Positions 40,812 to 49,289 of a DNA stretch of 54,697 nucleotides are shown here, piece after piece. Under the pieces are notes generated by a model that saw only the letters and a program-made list of their open reading frames with translations, made no database searches and was not told where the DNA came from. The number at the start of each line of letters is the position of its first letter. Positions within the stretch are counted from its first letter, which is position 1. Origin of the DNA: Armatimonadota bacterium (GTDB lineage Bacteria > Sysuimicrobiota > Sysuimicrobiia > Sysuimicrobiales > Humicultoraceae); contig VGFA01000018.1 in assembly GCA_016869025.1 (NCBI GenBank), forward strand, positions 1-54,697, read 5' to 3'. The translations under genes and the position numbers were made by a program.

Positions 40812-41046
40812 GTACAACGCGATGAGGGGAAGCAGTAGGCGGCCCCGCGGAGAAGAGCGAGCCGGACCTGGTGTGAGCCGGTCTTCGTACCTGCCGAATC
40901 TCGTCCCTGAGCCGCGGATCTGAACCAGAGTAGGATCCGCCGTCCGCCCACGATACGGGATCGAGGGCCCCCCGGTGAAGTGCCGGTGGGGAACTAAGGT
41001 GGTACCGCGGGAGCATCCGCCCTTAGATGTCTCCCGCGTTGCGTTT
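40812..41046 (+). ncRNA. T-box riboswitch controlling the ilv-leu operon
   Basis: The T-box sequence AAGGTGGTACCGCG is at 40996-41009. It overlaps the 5' arm of a terminator stem (41006-41013 with 41031-41038, CGCGGGAG against CTCCCGCG) followed by TTGCGTTTT. Upstream, a Stem I-like region starts near GATGAGGGGAAGCAGTA (40821), with AGTA at 40834-40837. The specifier region reads GAATCTCG at 40896-40903: CTC (40900-40902, Leu) followed by a purine is my preferred codon, and ATC (40898-40900, Ile) is possible. Uncharged tRNA binding would favour antitermination and expression of ilvB onward. Confidence 0.9.
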
Positions 41047-41102
41047 TCGGCGCAGACGAGAGAGATGGAACGGCGGGTCGGCAGGACTAGGGAGGGGACG
41101 GC

Positions 41103-42848
41103 ATGGCGCGGCAGGCAACGGTTCCATTGAAGCCACGGGCGGCACCGCTGAAACCCCGAGCGGCACCGCGCGCCGGGCAGGTAAACGGGGCGCAGGCACT
41201 GGTTGAGTCCCTCCGCCGCGAGGGCGTACGGATCATTTTCGGCGTGCCGGGCGGCGCCTCGCTTCCGATCTACGATGCGCTCTACGATGCGGACCCCCTG
41301 CGGCACATCCTGGTCCGCCACGAGCAGGTCGCCGTTCACGCCGCGGTCGGCTACGCCAGGGCTTCGGGTCGCGTGGGTGTCTGCACCGCAACCTCTGGGC
41401 CGGGAGCCACGAACCTGGTAACCGGCATCGCCGACGCCATCATGGACTCGGTGCCCATTGTGGCGATCACAGGGCAGGTGCCACGGGAAGTCATCGGCAA
41501 CGATGCCTTTCAGGAGGCGGACGTGACCGGCATCACGATGCCGATCACCAAGTTCAACATGCTCGTGATGAGCGCCTCCGAGATCCCCCAGGCCGTTCAT
41601 CAGGCATTCTATCTGGCGAGGACCGGGCGTCCGGGCCCTGTGCTCGTGGACATCCCCCGGGACGTGTCGCAGGAGATGTGCGTGCCGGAGTTCACCGATG
41701 AGGTGACCATTCCCGGATACAGGCCCATCTTGGAAGGTGCCGCCAACCAGATCGCGGCAGCGGTGAAGGCGCTGGCAGAGGCCGAGCGACCGGTCATCTG
41801 CGCCGGCGGCGGTGTCATCGGCTCCAACGCCAGCCCTGAGCTGGCGGCGCTGGTGGACGGCACGGGGATCCCTGTGGTGCTGACATTGATGGGCAAGGGC
41901 GCGCTTGATGAACTTCACCCGCGGTGCCTGGGGATGCTGGGCATGCACGGTAGCGCCTACGCGAACTGGGCGGTCAACGGCGCGGATGTGCTTCTGGTAG
42001 TGGGCGCACGGCTCGACGACAGGGTGACCGGCAGGCTCGAGGACTTCGCGCCCCGCGCTCGGATCATCCACGTGGACATTGACCCGGCGGAGATCGGCAA
42101 GAACAAGCCGGCCCACATTCCCATCGTGGGAGATGCGAAGCGCGTGCTGGCGGTGATGGCGGCACAGGCCCGGGCTCCGCAGATCGAGTCCTGGTGGCGG
42201 CTGATCACAGAATGGCGCGTACGCCACCCGTTTCGGTACCACCAGAACGACCACCGGATCAGCGCCCAGTACGTGTGCGACATGCTCAACAAGGTCACGG
42301 GCGGCCGCGCGGTTGCGGTTACCGACGTCGGCCAGCACCAGATGTGGATGGCCCAGTGGTACCGCCCGCGCGCGCCGAGGCACTTCATTACCTCGGGCGG
42401 CCTGGGCGTGATGGGCTTCGGTTTCCCGGCGGCGATGGGCGCGAAGTTCGCCTGTCCCGACGAGACGGTGGTGGCCGTTGTGGGCGACGGCGGCTTCCAG
42501 ATGACCTTGCAGGATCTGGCTACCGCGGTCGAGCACGGGGTGAGCCTGGCGATCGTCGTGCTCAACAACGGGGCGTTGGGAATGGTGAGGCAGTGGCAGT
42601 CCATGTTCTACGGGGGGCGCTTCTCGGCGTCCTTGTTGCGCAACCCGGATTTCGCCCGTGTGGCAGAGGCCTTCGGCGCGCGTGGGATCCGGGTCGAGCG
42701 TCCCGAGCAGGTTGAGGGGGCACTGCGCGCAGCCCTGGAGACGGAGGGCGTCCCGTGCGTGGTGGATGTGATCTGTGACCCGGCCGAGAACGTCCTTCCG
42801 ATGATACCTTCCGGGCAGTCGGTCGCGGAGATGATCCTCGATGAGTGA
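41103..42848 (+). CDS. ilvB: Acetolactate synthase large subunit
   Basis: A 581-residue thiamine-diphosphate enzyme that condenses two pyruvates to 2-acetolactate, or pyruvate plus 2-oxobutyrate to 2-aceto-2-hydroxybutyrate. The catalytic glutamate is E74 in LVRHEQ. The central domain carries the FAD-type region, and the ThDP motif begins VVGDGGFQMTLQDL near residue 459, ending LNN. The first 25 residues are unusual: a seven-residue unit, LKPRAAP, occurs twice in a row before the conserved domain begins at about residue 28. Start ATG 41103 follows AGGGAGGGGA. It is the first gene after the T-box leader, and its stop overlaps ilvN by 8 bases. Confidence 0.95.
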   Translation: MARQATVPLKPRAAPLKPRAAPRAGQVNGAQALVESLRREGVRIIFGVPGGASLPIYDALYDADPLRHILVRHEQVAVHAAVGYARASGRVGVCTATSGPGATNLVTGIADAIMDSVPIVAITGQVPREVIGNDAFQEADVTGITMPITKFNMLVMSASEIPQAVHQAFYLARTGRPGPVLVDIPRDVSQEMCVPEFTDEVTIPGYRPILEGAANQIAAAVKALAEAERPVICAGGGVIGSNASPELAALVDGTGIPVVLTLMGKGALDELHPRCLGMLGMHGSAYANWAVNGADVLLVVGARLDDRVTGRLEDFAPRARIIHVDIDPAEIGKNKPAHIPIVGDAKRVLAVMAAQARAPQIESWWRLITEWRVRHPFRYHQNDHRISAQYVCDMLNKVTGGRAVAVTDVGQHQMWMAQWYRPRAPRHFITSGGLGVMGFGFPAAMGAKFACPDETVVAVVGDGGFQMTLQDLATAVEHGVSLAIVVLNNGALGMVRQWQSMFYGGRFSASLLRNPDFARVAEAFGARGIRVERPEQVEGALRAALETEGVPCVVDVICDPAENVLPMIPSGQSVAEMILDE

Positions 42849-43338
42849 GCCTCACTCCGCGACGATCTCCGTACTGGTCCGGAACGCGCCCGGCGTGCTG
42901 GTGCGCGTCGCAGGCCTTATCCGAAGGCGCGGGGTCAACATCCACAGCCTATCGGTCGGGCCGACCGAGGATCCTTCAACCTCACGCATGACGATCGTGG
43001 TTGACACGGCCCCCGAACGCACGGAGTTGTTTGCCAAGCAACTGCGCAAGCTGGTCGAGGTGCTGCGGGCGACCGCCATTGACGGTACGCCCTCGGTAGA
43101 CCGCGAGCTGGCGCTGATAAAGGTCAACGTCACCTCGGGCACCCGTATGGAGATCATGGAGATCGCCAGCGTGTTCCGGGCCAACATCGTTGACCTGACG
43201 GACCGGACCATGACCATCGAGGTCACCGGCCGTACCGAGAAGGTAGATGCGATCCTTACGCTCCTGGCCAGGCATGGCATTCGTGAGATGGCCCGCACCG
43301 GGCAGGTCACGCTCGTGAGGGGGCCACAGAATACCTGA
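42841..43338 (+). CDS. ilvN: Acetolactate synthase small (regulatory) subunit
   Basis: A 165-residue regulatory subunit. The N-terminal ACT domain reads ATISVLVRNAPGVLVRVAGLIRRRGVNIHSLSVGPTED, shown here as a family block, and a second ACT-like domain follows (LALIKVNV and EIASVFRANIVDLTDRTM). It stabilises IlvB and confers valine feedback inhibition. ATG 42841 starts 8 bases before the ilvB stop. Length and layout match IlvH/IlvN of Gram-positive bacteria. Confidence 0.95.
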   Translation: MSEPHSATISVLVRNAPGVLVRVAGLIRRRGVNIHSLSVGPTEDPSTSRMTIVVDTAPERTELFAKQLRKLVEVLRATAIDGTPSVDRELALIKVNVTSGTRMEIMEIASVFRANIVDLTDRTMTIEVTGRTEKVDAILTLLARHGIREMARTGQVTLVRGPQNT

Positions 43339-43392
43339 GGCACTCGGACCGCGCCCCTGATGCGGCCCAAGGCACCGGGAAGGAGAAGAGCG

Positions 43393-44394
43393 ATGGCCAC
43401 AGTTTACACCGAACGCGACGGCGGCCTCCGGCCGCTTGAGGGCAAGACGGTCGCGGTCTTGGGTTACGGCAGCCAGGGCCATGCGCAGGCCCAGAACCTG
43501 CGCGACTCCGGGGTCGGGGTGATCGTGGGGTTGCGCCCGGGAAGCCCCTCCTGGGACAGGGCCGGCTCTGACGGCTTCGCCGTGAGATCCACCGCCGAGG
43601 CGGCGGAGGAGGGCGACGTGGTGCAGGTGCTGATTCCAGATGAGCTGCAGTCCGCCGCCTACCGGGAAGCGATTGCACCTGTCCTTCAGAGGGGAAAGGC
43701 ACTGGCCTTCTCTCACGGGTTCAACATCCACTTCGGGCAGATCGTCCCACCGGCCGATGTGGACGTCTTCATGATCGCTCCCAAGAGCCCGGGGCACCTG
43801 TTGCGGCGCGTCTTCACCGAGGGGCGCGGCGTGCCGGCGCTGCTGGCGATCCACCAGGATGCCACCGGCGGCGCCAAGGCGCTGGCGCTGGCCTACGCCG
43901 CCGGGATCGGCAGCCTGCGGGCCGGTGTGGTGGAGACCACCTTCAAGGAGGAGACAGAAACCGATCTGTTCGGCGAGCAGGCCGTACTCTGCGGAGGGGT
44001 GACCTCGTTGGTCGCGGCCGGCTACGAGATCCTGGTCGACGCTGGGTACCAGCCCGAGATCGCCTACTTCGAGTGCCTGCACGAGCTCAAGCTCATAGTG
44101 GACCTCATGTACGAGGGCGGGATGGGGCGGATGCGCCACTCGGTCAGCAACACGGCCGAGTTTGGCGATTACACGCGCGGCCCCCGCGTGATCTCTGAGG
44201 CGGTGCGCGCCGAGATGCGGGAGATCCTCAAAGAGGTCCAGTCCGGCGCGTTTGCCCGGGAGTGGATTCTGGAGAACCAGGCAGGCAGGCCGCTGTTCAC
44301 TGCCCTGGCCCGTCAGGGGAGGGAGCACCCGATTGAGGACGTGGGGAGACGGCTGCGGGCGATGATGTCCTGGCTCGCACCGGGAGGTTCCTGA
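43393..44394 (+). CDS. ilvC: Ketol-acid reductoisomerase, class I
   Basis: A 333-residue NADPH- and Mg-dependent enzyme that isomerises and reduces acetolactate-type acids to 2,3-dihydroxy-acids. The Rossmann block [16 protein letters not shown] and the loop GLRPGSPSW are typical. [19 protein letters not shown] and DLMYEGGM contain the metal-binding Asp and Glu residues. ATG 43393 is chosen over ATG 43360 because of the GGGAAGGAGAAG site and the family N terminus ATVYTERD. Its stop overlaps the leuA start by one base. The next enzyme in the pathway, dihydroxyacid dehydratase (IlvD), is not in the window. Confidence 0.95.
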   Translation: MATVYTERDGGLRPLEGKTVAVLGYGSQGHAQAQNLRDSGVGVIVGLRPGSPSWDRAGSDGFAVRSTAEAAEEGDVVQVLIPDELQSAAYREAIAPVLQRGKALAFSHGFNIHFGQIVPPADVDVFMIAPKSPGHLLRRVFTEGRGVPALLAIHQDATGGAKALALAYAAGIGSLRAGVVETTFKEETETDLFGEQAVLCGGVTSLVAAGYEILVDAGYQPEIAYFECLHELKLIVDLMYEGGMGRMRHSVSNTAEFGDYTRGPRVISEAVRAEMREILKEVQSGAFAREWILENQAGRPLFTALARQGREHPIEDVGRRLRAMMSWLAPGGS

Positions 44395-45935
44395 TGGACG
44401 ACGTCGTTCGCATCTTCGACACCACGCTGCGTGACGGCGAGCAGTCGCCGGGCTTCTCCATGACGTCGGCCGAGAAGCTGGAGCTGGCCCGGCAGTTGGA
44501 GGCACTGCGCGTGGACGTCATCGAGGCGGGATTCCCAATATCGTCGCCCGGCGAGATGGACGCCGTCCGGGCCGTGGCCAGGGAGGTGCGCGGCAGCACC
44601 GTCGCCGCCCTGGCACGCGCCAATACTCGGGACGTGGAAGCGGCGGTCGAGGCGCTGCGTCAGGCCTCCAGGCCGCGGGTCCATGTCTTTGTTGCCACTT
44701 CAGCCATTCACATGGCGCACAAGCTGCGGTTGACGCCCGACGAGGTCGTCGAGGCCGCGACCGGCGCGGTGCGGCTGGCGCGACGATTCACCGACGACGT
44801 TGAGTTCTCGGCCGAGGATGCCAGCCGCTCCGAGGTCGAGTTCCTCTGCCGTGTTTTCGACGCCGTCATCCGGGCCGGCGCCACCGTGATCAACGTTCCC
44901 GATACCGTCGGGTACACGACCCCGCACGAGTACGCCGCGCTGATCCAGACGCTGCGGGAGCACGTGACAGACAGCGATCGCGTCACCTGGAGCGTTCACT
45001 GTCACGACGACCTGGGTCTGGCGGTCGCCAACTCTCTGGCAGCGGTGGCCGCGGGCGCCCGGCAGGTTGAGTGCACGATCAACGGAATCGGCGAGCGCGC
45101 GGGCAACGCCGCCCTGGAGGAGGTCGTCATGGCGCTGCGCACCCGGCGCGACGCCTACGGCGCCCACACCAGGGTTGACACCACCCGGCTGTACCGCACG
45201 AGCCGTCTCCTGACCGCGGTTACTGGCGTGGCGGTGCAGCCCAACAAAGCCGTCGTGGGAGAGAACGCCTTTGCCCACGAGGCAGGCATCCACCAGCACG
45301 GAGTGCTGGTCAACCGGACGACATACGAGATCATGCGGCCCGAGGATGTCGGACTGCCGAAGAACCGGCTTGTGATGGGCAAGCACTCGGGCCGCCATGC
45401 CTTCCGCAAGGCGCTGGAGGATCAGGGAGTGCGACTCGACGAGCCCACATTGGATCGCACGTTCGCGCGTTTCAAGGAGTTGGCCGACAAGAAGAAGCAG
45501 GTGGCAATCGAGGACATCCTTGCCTTGGTTGACGAGGAGGTCCGCTCCGTGCCGGCGCGTTACACCCTGCAATCGTTCCATGTGATCACGGGAACCGGCG
45601 TACCACCGGCCGCCACCGTAACGCTCAACGGCGACGGCGGCCCCACGACCGCGTCGGCCTCGGGCGACGGTCCGGTAGACGCACTGTGCGCCGCGGTGGC
45701 AGCCATGACCGGGTTGCAGGCGCAGCTTGTGGGCTACGGTATCCGGGCCGTGACCGGGGGTACGGACGCGTTGGGAGAGGTGACCGCTCGGGTTCGGGAA
45801 GGCGAGACGATGGTCGTGGGCCGGGCAAGCAGCACCGACGTGCTGGAGGGTAGCGTGCGTGCGTACCTGGATGCCGTGAATCGGCTGTTGGCGGTCCGCG
45901 ACGCGGCGAGGGCAGGTGATCCGGCATGGGCATGA
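44394..45935 (+). CDS. leuA: 2-isopropylmalate synthase
   Basis: A 513-residue enzyme condensing acetyl-CoA with 2-oxoisovalerate, the first committed step to leucine. The HMGL-like barrel begins RIFDTTLRDGEQSPGFSM, with metal ligands in HCHDDLGLAVANSLAA (His residues) and the NGIGERAGNAALEEV block. A C-terminal LeuA dimer/regulatory domain is present from about residue 390 (VITGTGVPPAATVTL), so leucine feedback is likely. ATG 44394 overlaps the ilvC stop. Confidence 0.94.
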   Translation: MDDVVRIFDTTLRDGEQSPGFSMTSAEKLELARQLEALRVDVIEAGFPISSPGEMDAVRAVAREVRGSTVAALARANTRDVEAAVEALRQASRPRVHVFVATSAIHMAHKLRLTPDEVVEAATGAVRLARRFTDDVEFSAEDASRSEVEFLCRVFDAVIRAGATVINVPDTVGYTTPHEYAALIQTLREHVTDSDRVTWSVHCHDDLGLAVANSLAAVAAGARQVECTINGIGERAGNAALEEVVMALRTRRDAYGAHTRVDTTRLYRTSRLLTAVTGVAVQPNKAVVGENAFAHEAGIHQHGVLVNRTTYEIMRPEDVGLPKNRLVMGKHSGRHAFRKALEDQGVRLDEPTLDRTFARFKELADKKKQVAIEDILALVDEEVRSVPARYTLQSFHVITGTGVPPAATVTLNGDGGPTTASASGDGPVDALCAAVAAMTGLQAQLVGYGIRAVTGGTDALGEVTARVREGETMVVGRASSTDVLEGSVRAYLDAVNRLLAVRDAARAGDPAWA

Positions 45936-47191
45936 CCCTTACCGAGAAGATCCTCGCAGCCCACGCTGGGGAGGAGCGCGTCCGTCCCGGAGACCTGATA
46001 GATGCCCGCGTGGACTTCTGCTTCGCCAACGACATCACCGGGCCGCTGGCGTTCCGCGAGTTCGAGCGCATCGGCCTGCCCGCGGTCTTCGATAGGGAGC
46101 GGGTGGCGCTCGTCCCCGATCACTACGCGCCCAGCAAGGACATCGCTTCGGCCGAGCAGTGCAAGATCATGCGCGAGTTCGCGCACAAGTACGACATCGC
46201 CCACTACTACGAGGTCGGCCGCGCGGGCGTCGGACACGTGATGCTGGCCGAGATGGGGCTAGTACTTCCGGGCGAGGTCTTCGTCGGAGCCGACTCGCAC
46301 ACTTGTACGCACGGCGCGCTGGGTGCTTTCTCGACCGGTGTGGGCTCTTCGGACCTGGCCGCGGTCATGGCCACCGGCCGTCTCTGGTTCCGCGTTCCGG
46401 AGACGCTGCGGTTCGTGTTCCGTGGGCGGCCCGCTCTTTGGGTGACCGGCAAGGACCTGGTGCTGCACATCATTGGCGACATCGGCGTGGACGGCGCGCG
46501 CTACTGCGCCATGGAGTTCGCCGGCGAGGCCCTCGGGCACCTGACCCTGGGCGAGCGGTTCAGCATCACCAACATGGCCATAGAGGCAGGAGCGAAGAAC
46601 GGCATCATGGAGCCGGACGCGGCCGTCCTCGATTACGTTACACCACGCGCGCAGCGGCCGTTTGCGCCCGTCTTCGCCGATTCCGACGCCGAGTACGCTG
46701 CGGTGCGCGAGTACGACACCGGCCAGATGGAGCCAGTGGTCGCCGTCCCGTCGTCGCCCGGAATTGTGGTGCCGGTTGGCTTTGCCGCCGGTGTGCCGGT
46801 GGATCAGTGTTTCATCGGCACCTGCACCAACGGTCGGATCGAGGATCTTCGTGTGGCGGCTCGGATCCTGGAAGGGCGCGCGGTGCATCCCCGGACCCGG
46901 CTGCTGGTAGTCCCGGCGACGCCGGCTATCTACCGCCAGGCGATGGAGGAGGGGCTGACGCGGATCTTCCTGGATGCCGGTGCCGTGGTCGGCGCGCCTA
47001 CCTGCGGCCCGTGCCTCGGCGGCCACATGGGCGTTCTGGCCTCGGGCGAGGTGTGCGTAAGCACATCGTCCCGCAACTTCGTCGGCCGCATGGGACACCG
47101 GGACAGCAGGGTCTATCTCTCAGGCCCGGCGGTGGCCGCCGCCACCGCGGTGCTGGGCAGGCTGGCGCATCCGGACGAGGTGCTTTCATGA
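45926..47191 (+). CDS. leuC: 3-isopropylmalate dehydratase large subunit
   Basis: A 421-residue aconitase-family subunit that, with LeuD, isomerises 2- to 3-isopropylmalate; it probably also serves citramalate from CimA. The 4Fe-4S ligands are C300 (GTCTNGR), C360 and C363 (PTCGPC). ADSHTCTHGALGAFSTGVGSSD is the active-site block. The length matches the shorter, archaeal-type LeuC. Start ATG 45926 is 6 bases after AGGTGA; ATG 45932, two codons on, would give the common MTLTEKIL N terminus. The stop overlaps leuD (ATGA). Confidence 0.94.
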   Translation: MGMTLTEKILAAHAGEERVRPGDLIDARVDFCFANDITGPLAFREFERIGLPAVFDRERVALVPDHYAPSKDIASAEQCKIMREFAHKYDIAHYYEVGRAGVGHVMLAEMGLVLPGEVFVGADSHTCTHGALGAFSTGVGSSDLAAVMATGRLWFRVPETLRFVFRGRPALWVTGKDLVLHIIGDIGVDGARYCAMEFAGEALGHLTLGERFSITNMAIEAGAKNGIMEPDAAVLDYVTPRAQRPFAPVFADSDAEYAAVREYDTGQMEPVVAVPSSPGIVVPVGFAAGVPVDQCFIGTCTNGRIEDLRVAARILEGRAVHPRTRLLVVPATPAIYRQAMEEGLTRIFLDAGAVVGAPTCGPCLGGHMGVLASGEVCVSTSSRNFVGRMGHRDSRVYLSGPAVAAATAVLGRLAHPDEVLS

Positions 47192-47697
47192 TCCTGAGCG
47201 GTACGGTATGGAAGGTCGGCGACCACGTGGACACCGACGCAATAATCCCGGCGCGCCATCTTGTGACCACCGACCCCGAGGTTCTGGCCCGGCACTGCTT
47301 CGAGGACCTAGATCCCGCCCTGGCGGCGAAGATCCGGCCCGGCGACATCCTGGTCGCCGGGGAGAACTTCGGCCAGGGCTCTTCGCGCGAGCACGCGCCG
47401 ATCGCGATCAAGGCGGCAGGGATAGCCTGCGTCGTTGCCCGGTCGTACGCGCGCATCTTCTACCGCAATGCCTTCAACATCGGCCTGCCGCTGCTGGAGT
47501 GCCCGGACCTGCACGCCGCGACCGAGACCGGGGACCGTCTCAGCGTGGACAACGAGACCGGGCGGATCATCAACGAGACGCGTGGCACGCTGCATGCCGC
47601 GGCGCCCCTGCCGGAGTTCATGCGGCAGTTGATAGCCGCCGGCGGCATCATCGAGTACGTGCGCCGGCAGGTGTCGGGCCGAAAGGTGGGAGCGTGA
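47188..47697 (+). CDS. leuD: 3-isopropylmalate dehydratase small subunit
   Basis: A 169-residue swivel domain subunit of the LeuCD enzyme. It has WKVGDHVDTDAIIPARHL at the N terminus and the substrate-recognition block GENFGQGSSREHAP, followed by ARSYARIFYRNAFNIGLPLLE. Start ATG 47188 overlaps the leuC stop, and its TGA overlaps the GTG start of cimA. The same frame is open far upstream across leuC, but only this part encodes LeuD. Confidence 0.94.
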   Translation: MILSGTVWKVGDHVDTDAIIPARHLVTTDPEVLARHCFEDLDPALAAKIRPGDILVAGENFGQGSSREHAPIAIKAAGIACVVARSYARIFYRNAFNIGLPLLECPDLHAATETGDRLSVDNETGRIINETRGTLHAAAPLPEFMRQLIAAGGIIEYVRRQVSGRKVGA

Positions 47698-49271
47698 ACC
47701 GCGTCACCGTCTACGATACGACGCTGCGCGACGGTTCCCAGGCCGCGGGCGTGGCGTTTTCGGTTGAGGACAAGCTTCGCATTGCACGCCGATTGGATGA
47801 CCTCGGGTTCGACTACGTGGAGGGCGGTTGGCCCGGTAGCAACCCCAAGGACATGGCCTTCTTTGAACGGGCCCGCGCTCTGCCGTGGCAGCACGCCAGG
47901 GTTGCAGCGTTCGGCAGCACGCGCCGCGCCTCGACGCGCGCGCAGGACGACCCAAGTTTGCAGGCCTTGATCGAAGCAGGGACCCCCACGTTGGCCATAT
48001 TCGGGAAATCCTGGGATCTGCACGTCCGCTCCGGGCTGCGCACATCGCTCGAAGAGAACCTGGCAATGATCGGCGAGTCTGTGGCCTACATGCGCGCCGC
48101 CGGCCGCGAGGTGATCTATGACGCCGAGCACTTCTTCGACGGCCTCAAGGCCAACCGCGACTACGCCCTGGCCACTCTCTGCGCGGCGCGGGAGGCAGGC
48201 GCCCACTGCCTGGTCCTGTGCGACACCAACGGCGGCAGCCTGCCGGAGGAGATCCAGGAGGGCGTGCGGCTCGTGCTGCGCGAGATCGGCGGCCCCGTCG
48301 GAATCCACGCGCACAACGACGCAGGCCTGGCGGTGGCCAATACCCTGGCCGCTGTAGGCGCCGGCTGCGTCCACGTGCAGGGCACGATCAACGGCTACGG
48401 CGAGCGCAGCGGTAACGCCAACCTGTGTTCCGTGGTTCCGGGCCTGCGCCTCAAGATGGGCCTGCGTGCACTGGCTCCGGAGGCGCTGGCACGCTTCACC
48501 GAGACGAGCCGGCTGGTTGCCGAACTGGCGAACATGGCGCCTGACGACTACCAGCCCTACGTTGGAGCGAACGCGTTTGCGCACAAGGGCGGCGTGCACG
48601 CCAGCGCGGTGATGATTGACCCGGTGATGTACGAGCACGTTGCGCCCGACCTGGTCGGCAACGGGCGGCGCGTGGTGGTCAGCGACCTCTCCGGACGCGC
48701 CACGTTGCTCCACAAGGCCGGCGAGATCGGCCTTCGCCTCGATCGATCCCGACCAGAGGTGCAGGCGGCGTTGGACGATCTCAAGCGGCTCGAACAAGAA
48801 GGATACCAGTTCGAGGGCGCCGAGGCCTCGTTTGAACTGCTGCTACGCCGCGCGGCGATGGGCCACGAGCCAGGGTTCGAGATCAAGGCATTCCACATCG
48901 CTGTGGATCACGACGCCACCGAGTGTACTTCGCGGGCAATCGTCCGCGTCTCGGTGCACGGCCAGGAGGCCGGCTCCTCCGCCGAGGGCAACGGGCCTGT
49001 GCACGCGCTGGATCGGGCGCTGCGGGACGCGCTGGAGCGCTTCCACCCCGAGCTCGCGCGCGTGCGGCTGGTGGACTACAAGGTTCGGGTTCTGGACGCC
49101 GACGCGGCCGCCGCGGCGCGCGTGCGTGTGCTGATCACCTCGACCGACGGGCACCGACACTGGGGGACGGTGGGCGTGTCCGAGAACGTCGTGCTGGCGA
49201 GCGCCCGCGCGCTGGCCGACAGCCTGGAGTACGCCCTGCTGATCGCCGCGCCCCAGATGGCCGGGCCGTAG
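47694..49271 (+). CDS. cimA: Citramalate synthase
   Basis: A 525-residue HMGL-like enzyme of the CimA (LeuA-like) branch. It starts VYDTTLRDGSQAAGVAFSVEDKL. It carries EGGWPGSNPKD, a specificity region where LeuA proteins differ, and CDTNGGSLPEE, HAHNDAGLAVANTLAA and the C-terminal regulatory domain. CimA condenses acetyl-CoA with pyruvate to (R)-citramalate; LeuCD and LeuB then give 2-oxobutyrate for isoleucine without threonine. Its place between leuD and leuB supports this. The start is GTG 47694, overlapping the leuD stop by 4 bases. Confidence 0.92.
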   Translation: MNRVTVYDTTLRDGSQAAGVAFSVEDKLRIARRLDDLGFDYVEGGWPGSNPKDMAFFERARALPWQHARVAAFGSTRRASTRAQDDPSLQALIEAGTPTLAIFGKSWDLHVRSGLRTSLEENLAMIGESVAYMRAAGREVIYDAEHFFDGLKANRDYALATLCAAREAGAHCLVLCDTNGGSLPEEIQEGVRLVLREIGGPVGIHAHNDAGLAVANTLAAVGAGCVHVQGTINGYGERSGNANLCSVVPGLRLKMGLRALAPEALARFTETSRLVAELANMAPDDYQPYVGANAFAHKGGVHASAVMIDPVMYEHVAPDLVGNGRRVVVSDLSGRATLLHKAGEIGLRLDRSRPEVQAALDDLKRLEQEGYQFEGAEASFELLLRRAAMGHEPGFEIKAFHIAVDHDATECTSRAIVRVSVHGQEAGSSAEGNGPVHALDRALRDALERFHPELARVRLVDYKVRVLDADAAAAARVRVLITSTDGHRHWGTVGVSENVVLASARALADSLEYALLIAAPQMAGP

Positions 49272-49289
49272 CCCGGCCCGGGCGCCCCA

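Noticed and set aside
40740..42536. Long minus-strand frame (598 codons) across the ilv leader and ilvB
   Set aside because: Antisense to ilvB and the T-box; low-complexity His/Arg-rich translation without motifs.
46159..47187. N-terminal extension of the leuD frame across leuC
   Set aside because: Open only because of codon bias; the translation is Arg/Gly-rich and unrelated to LeuD, and an ATGA-coupled start exists at 47188.
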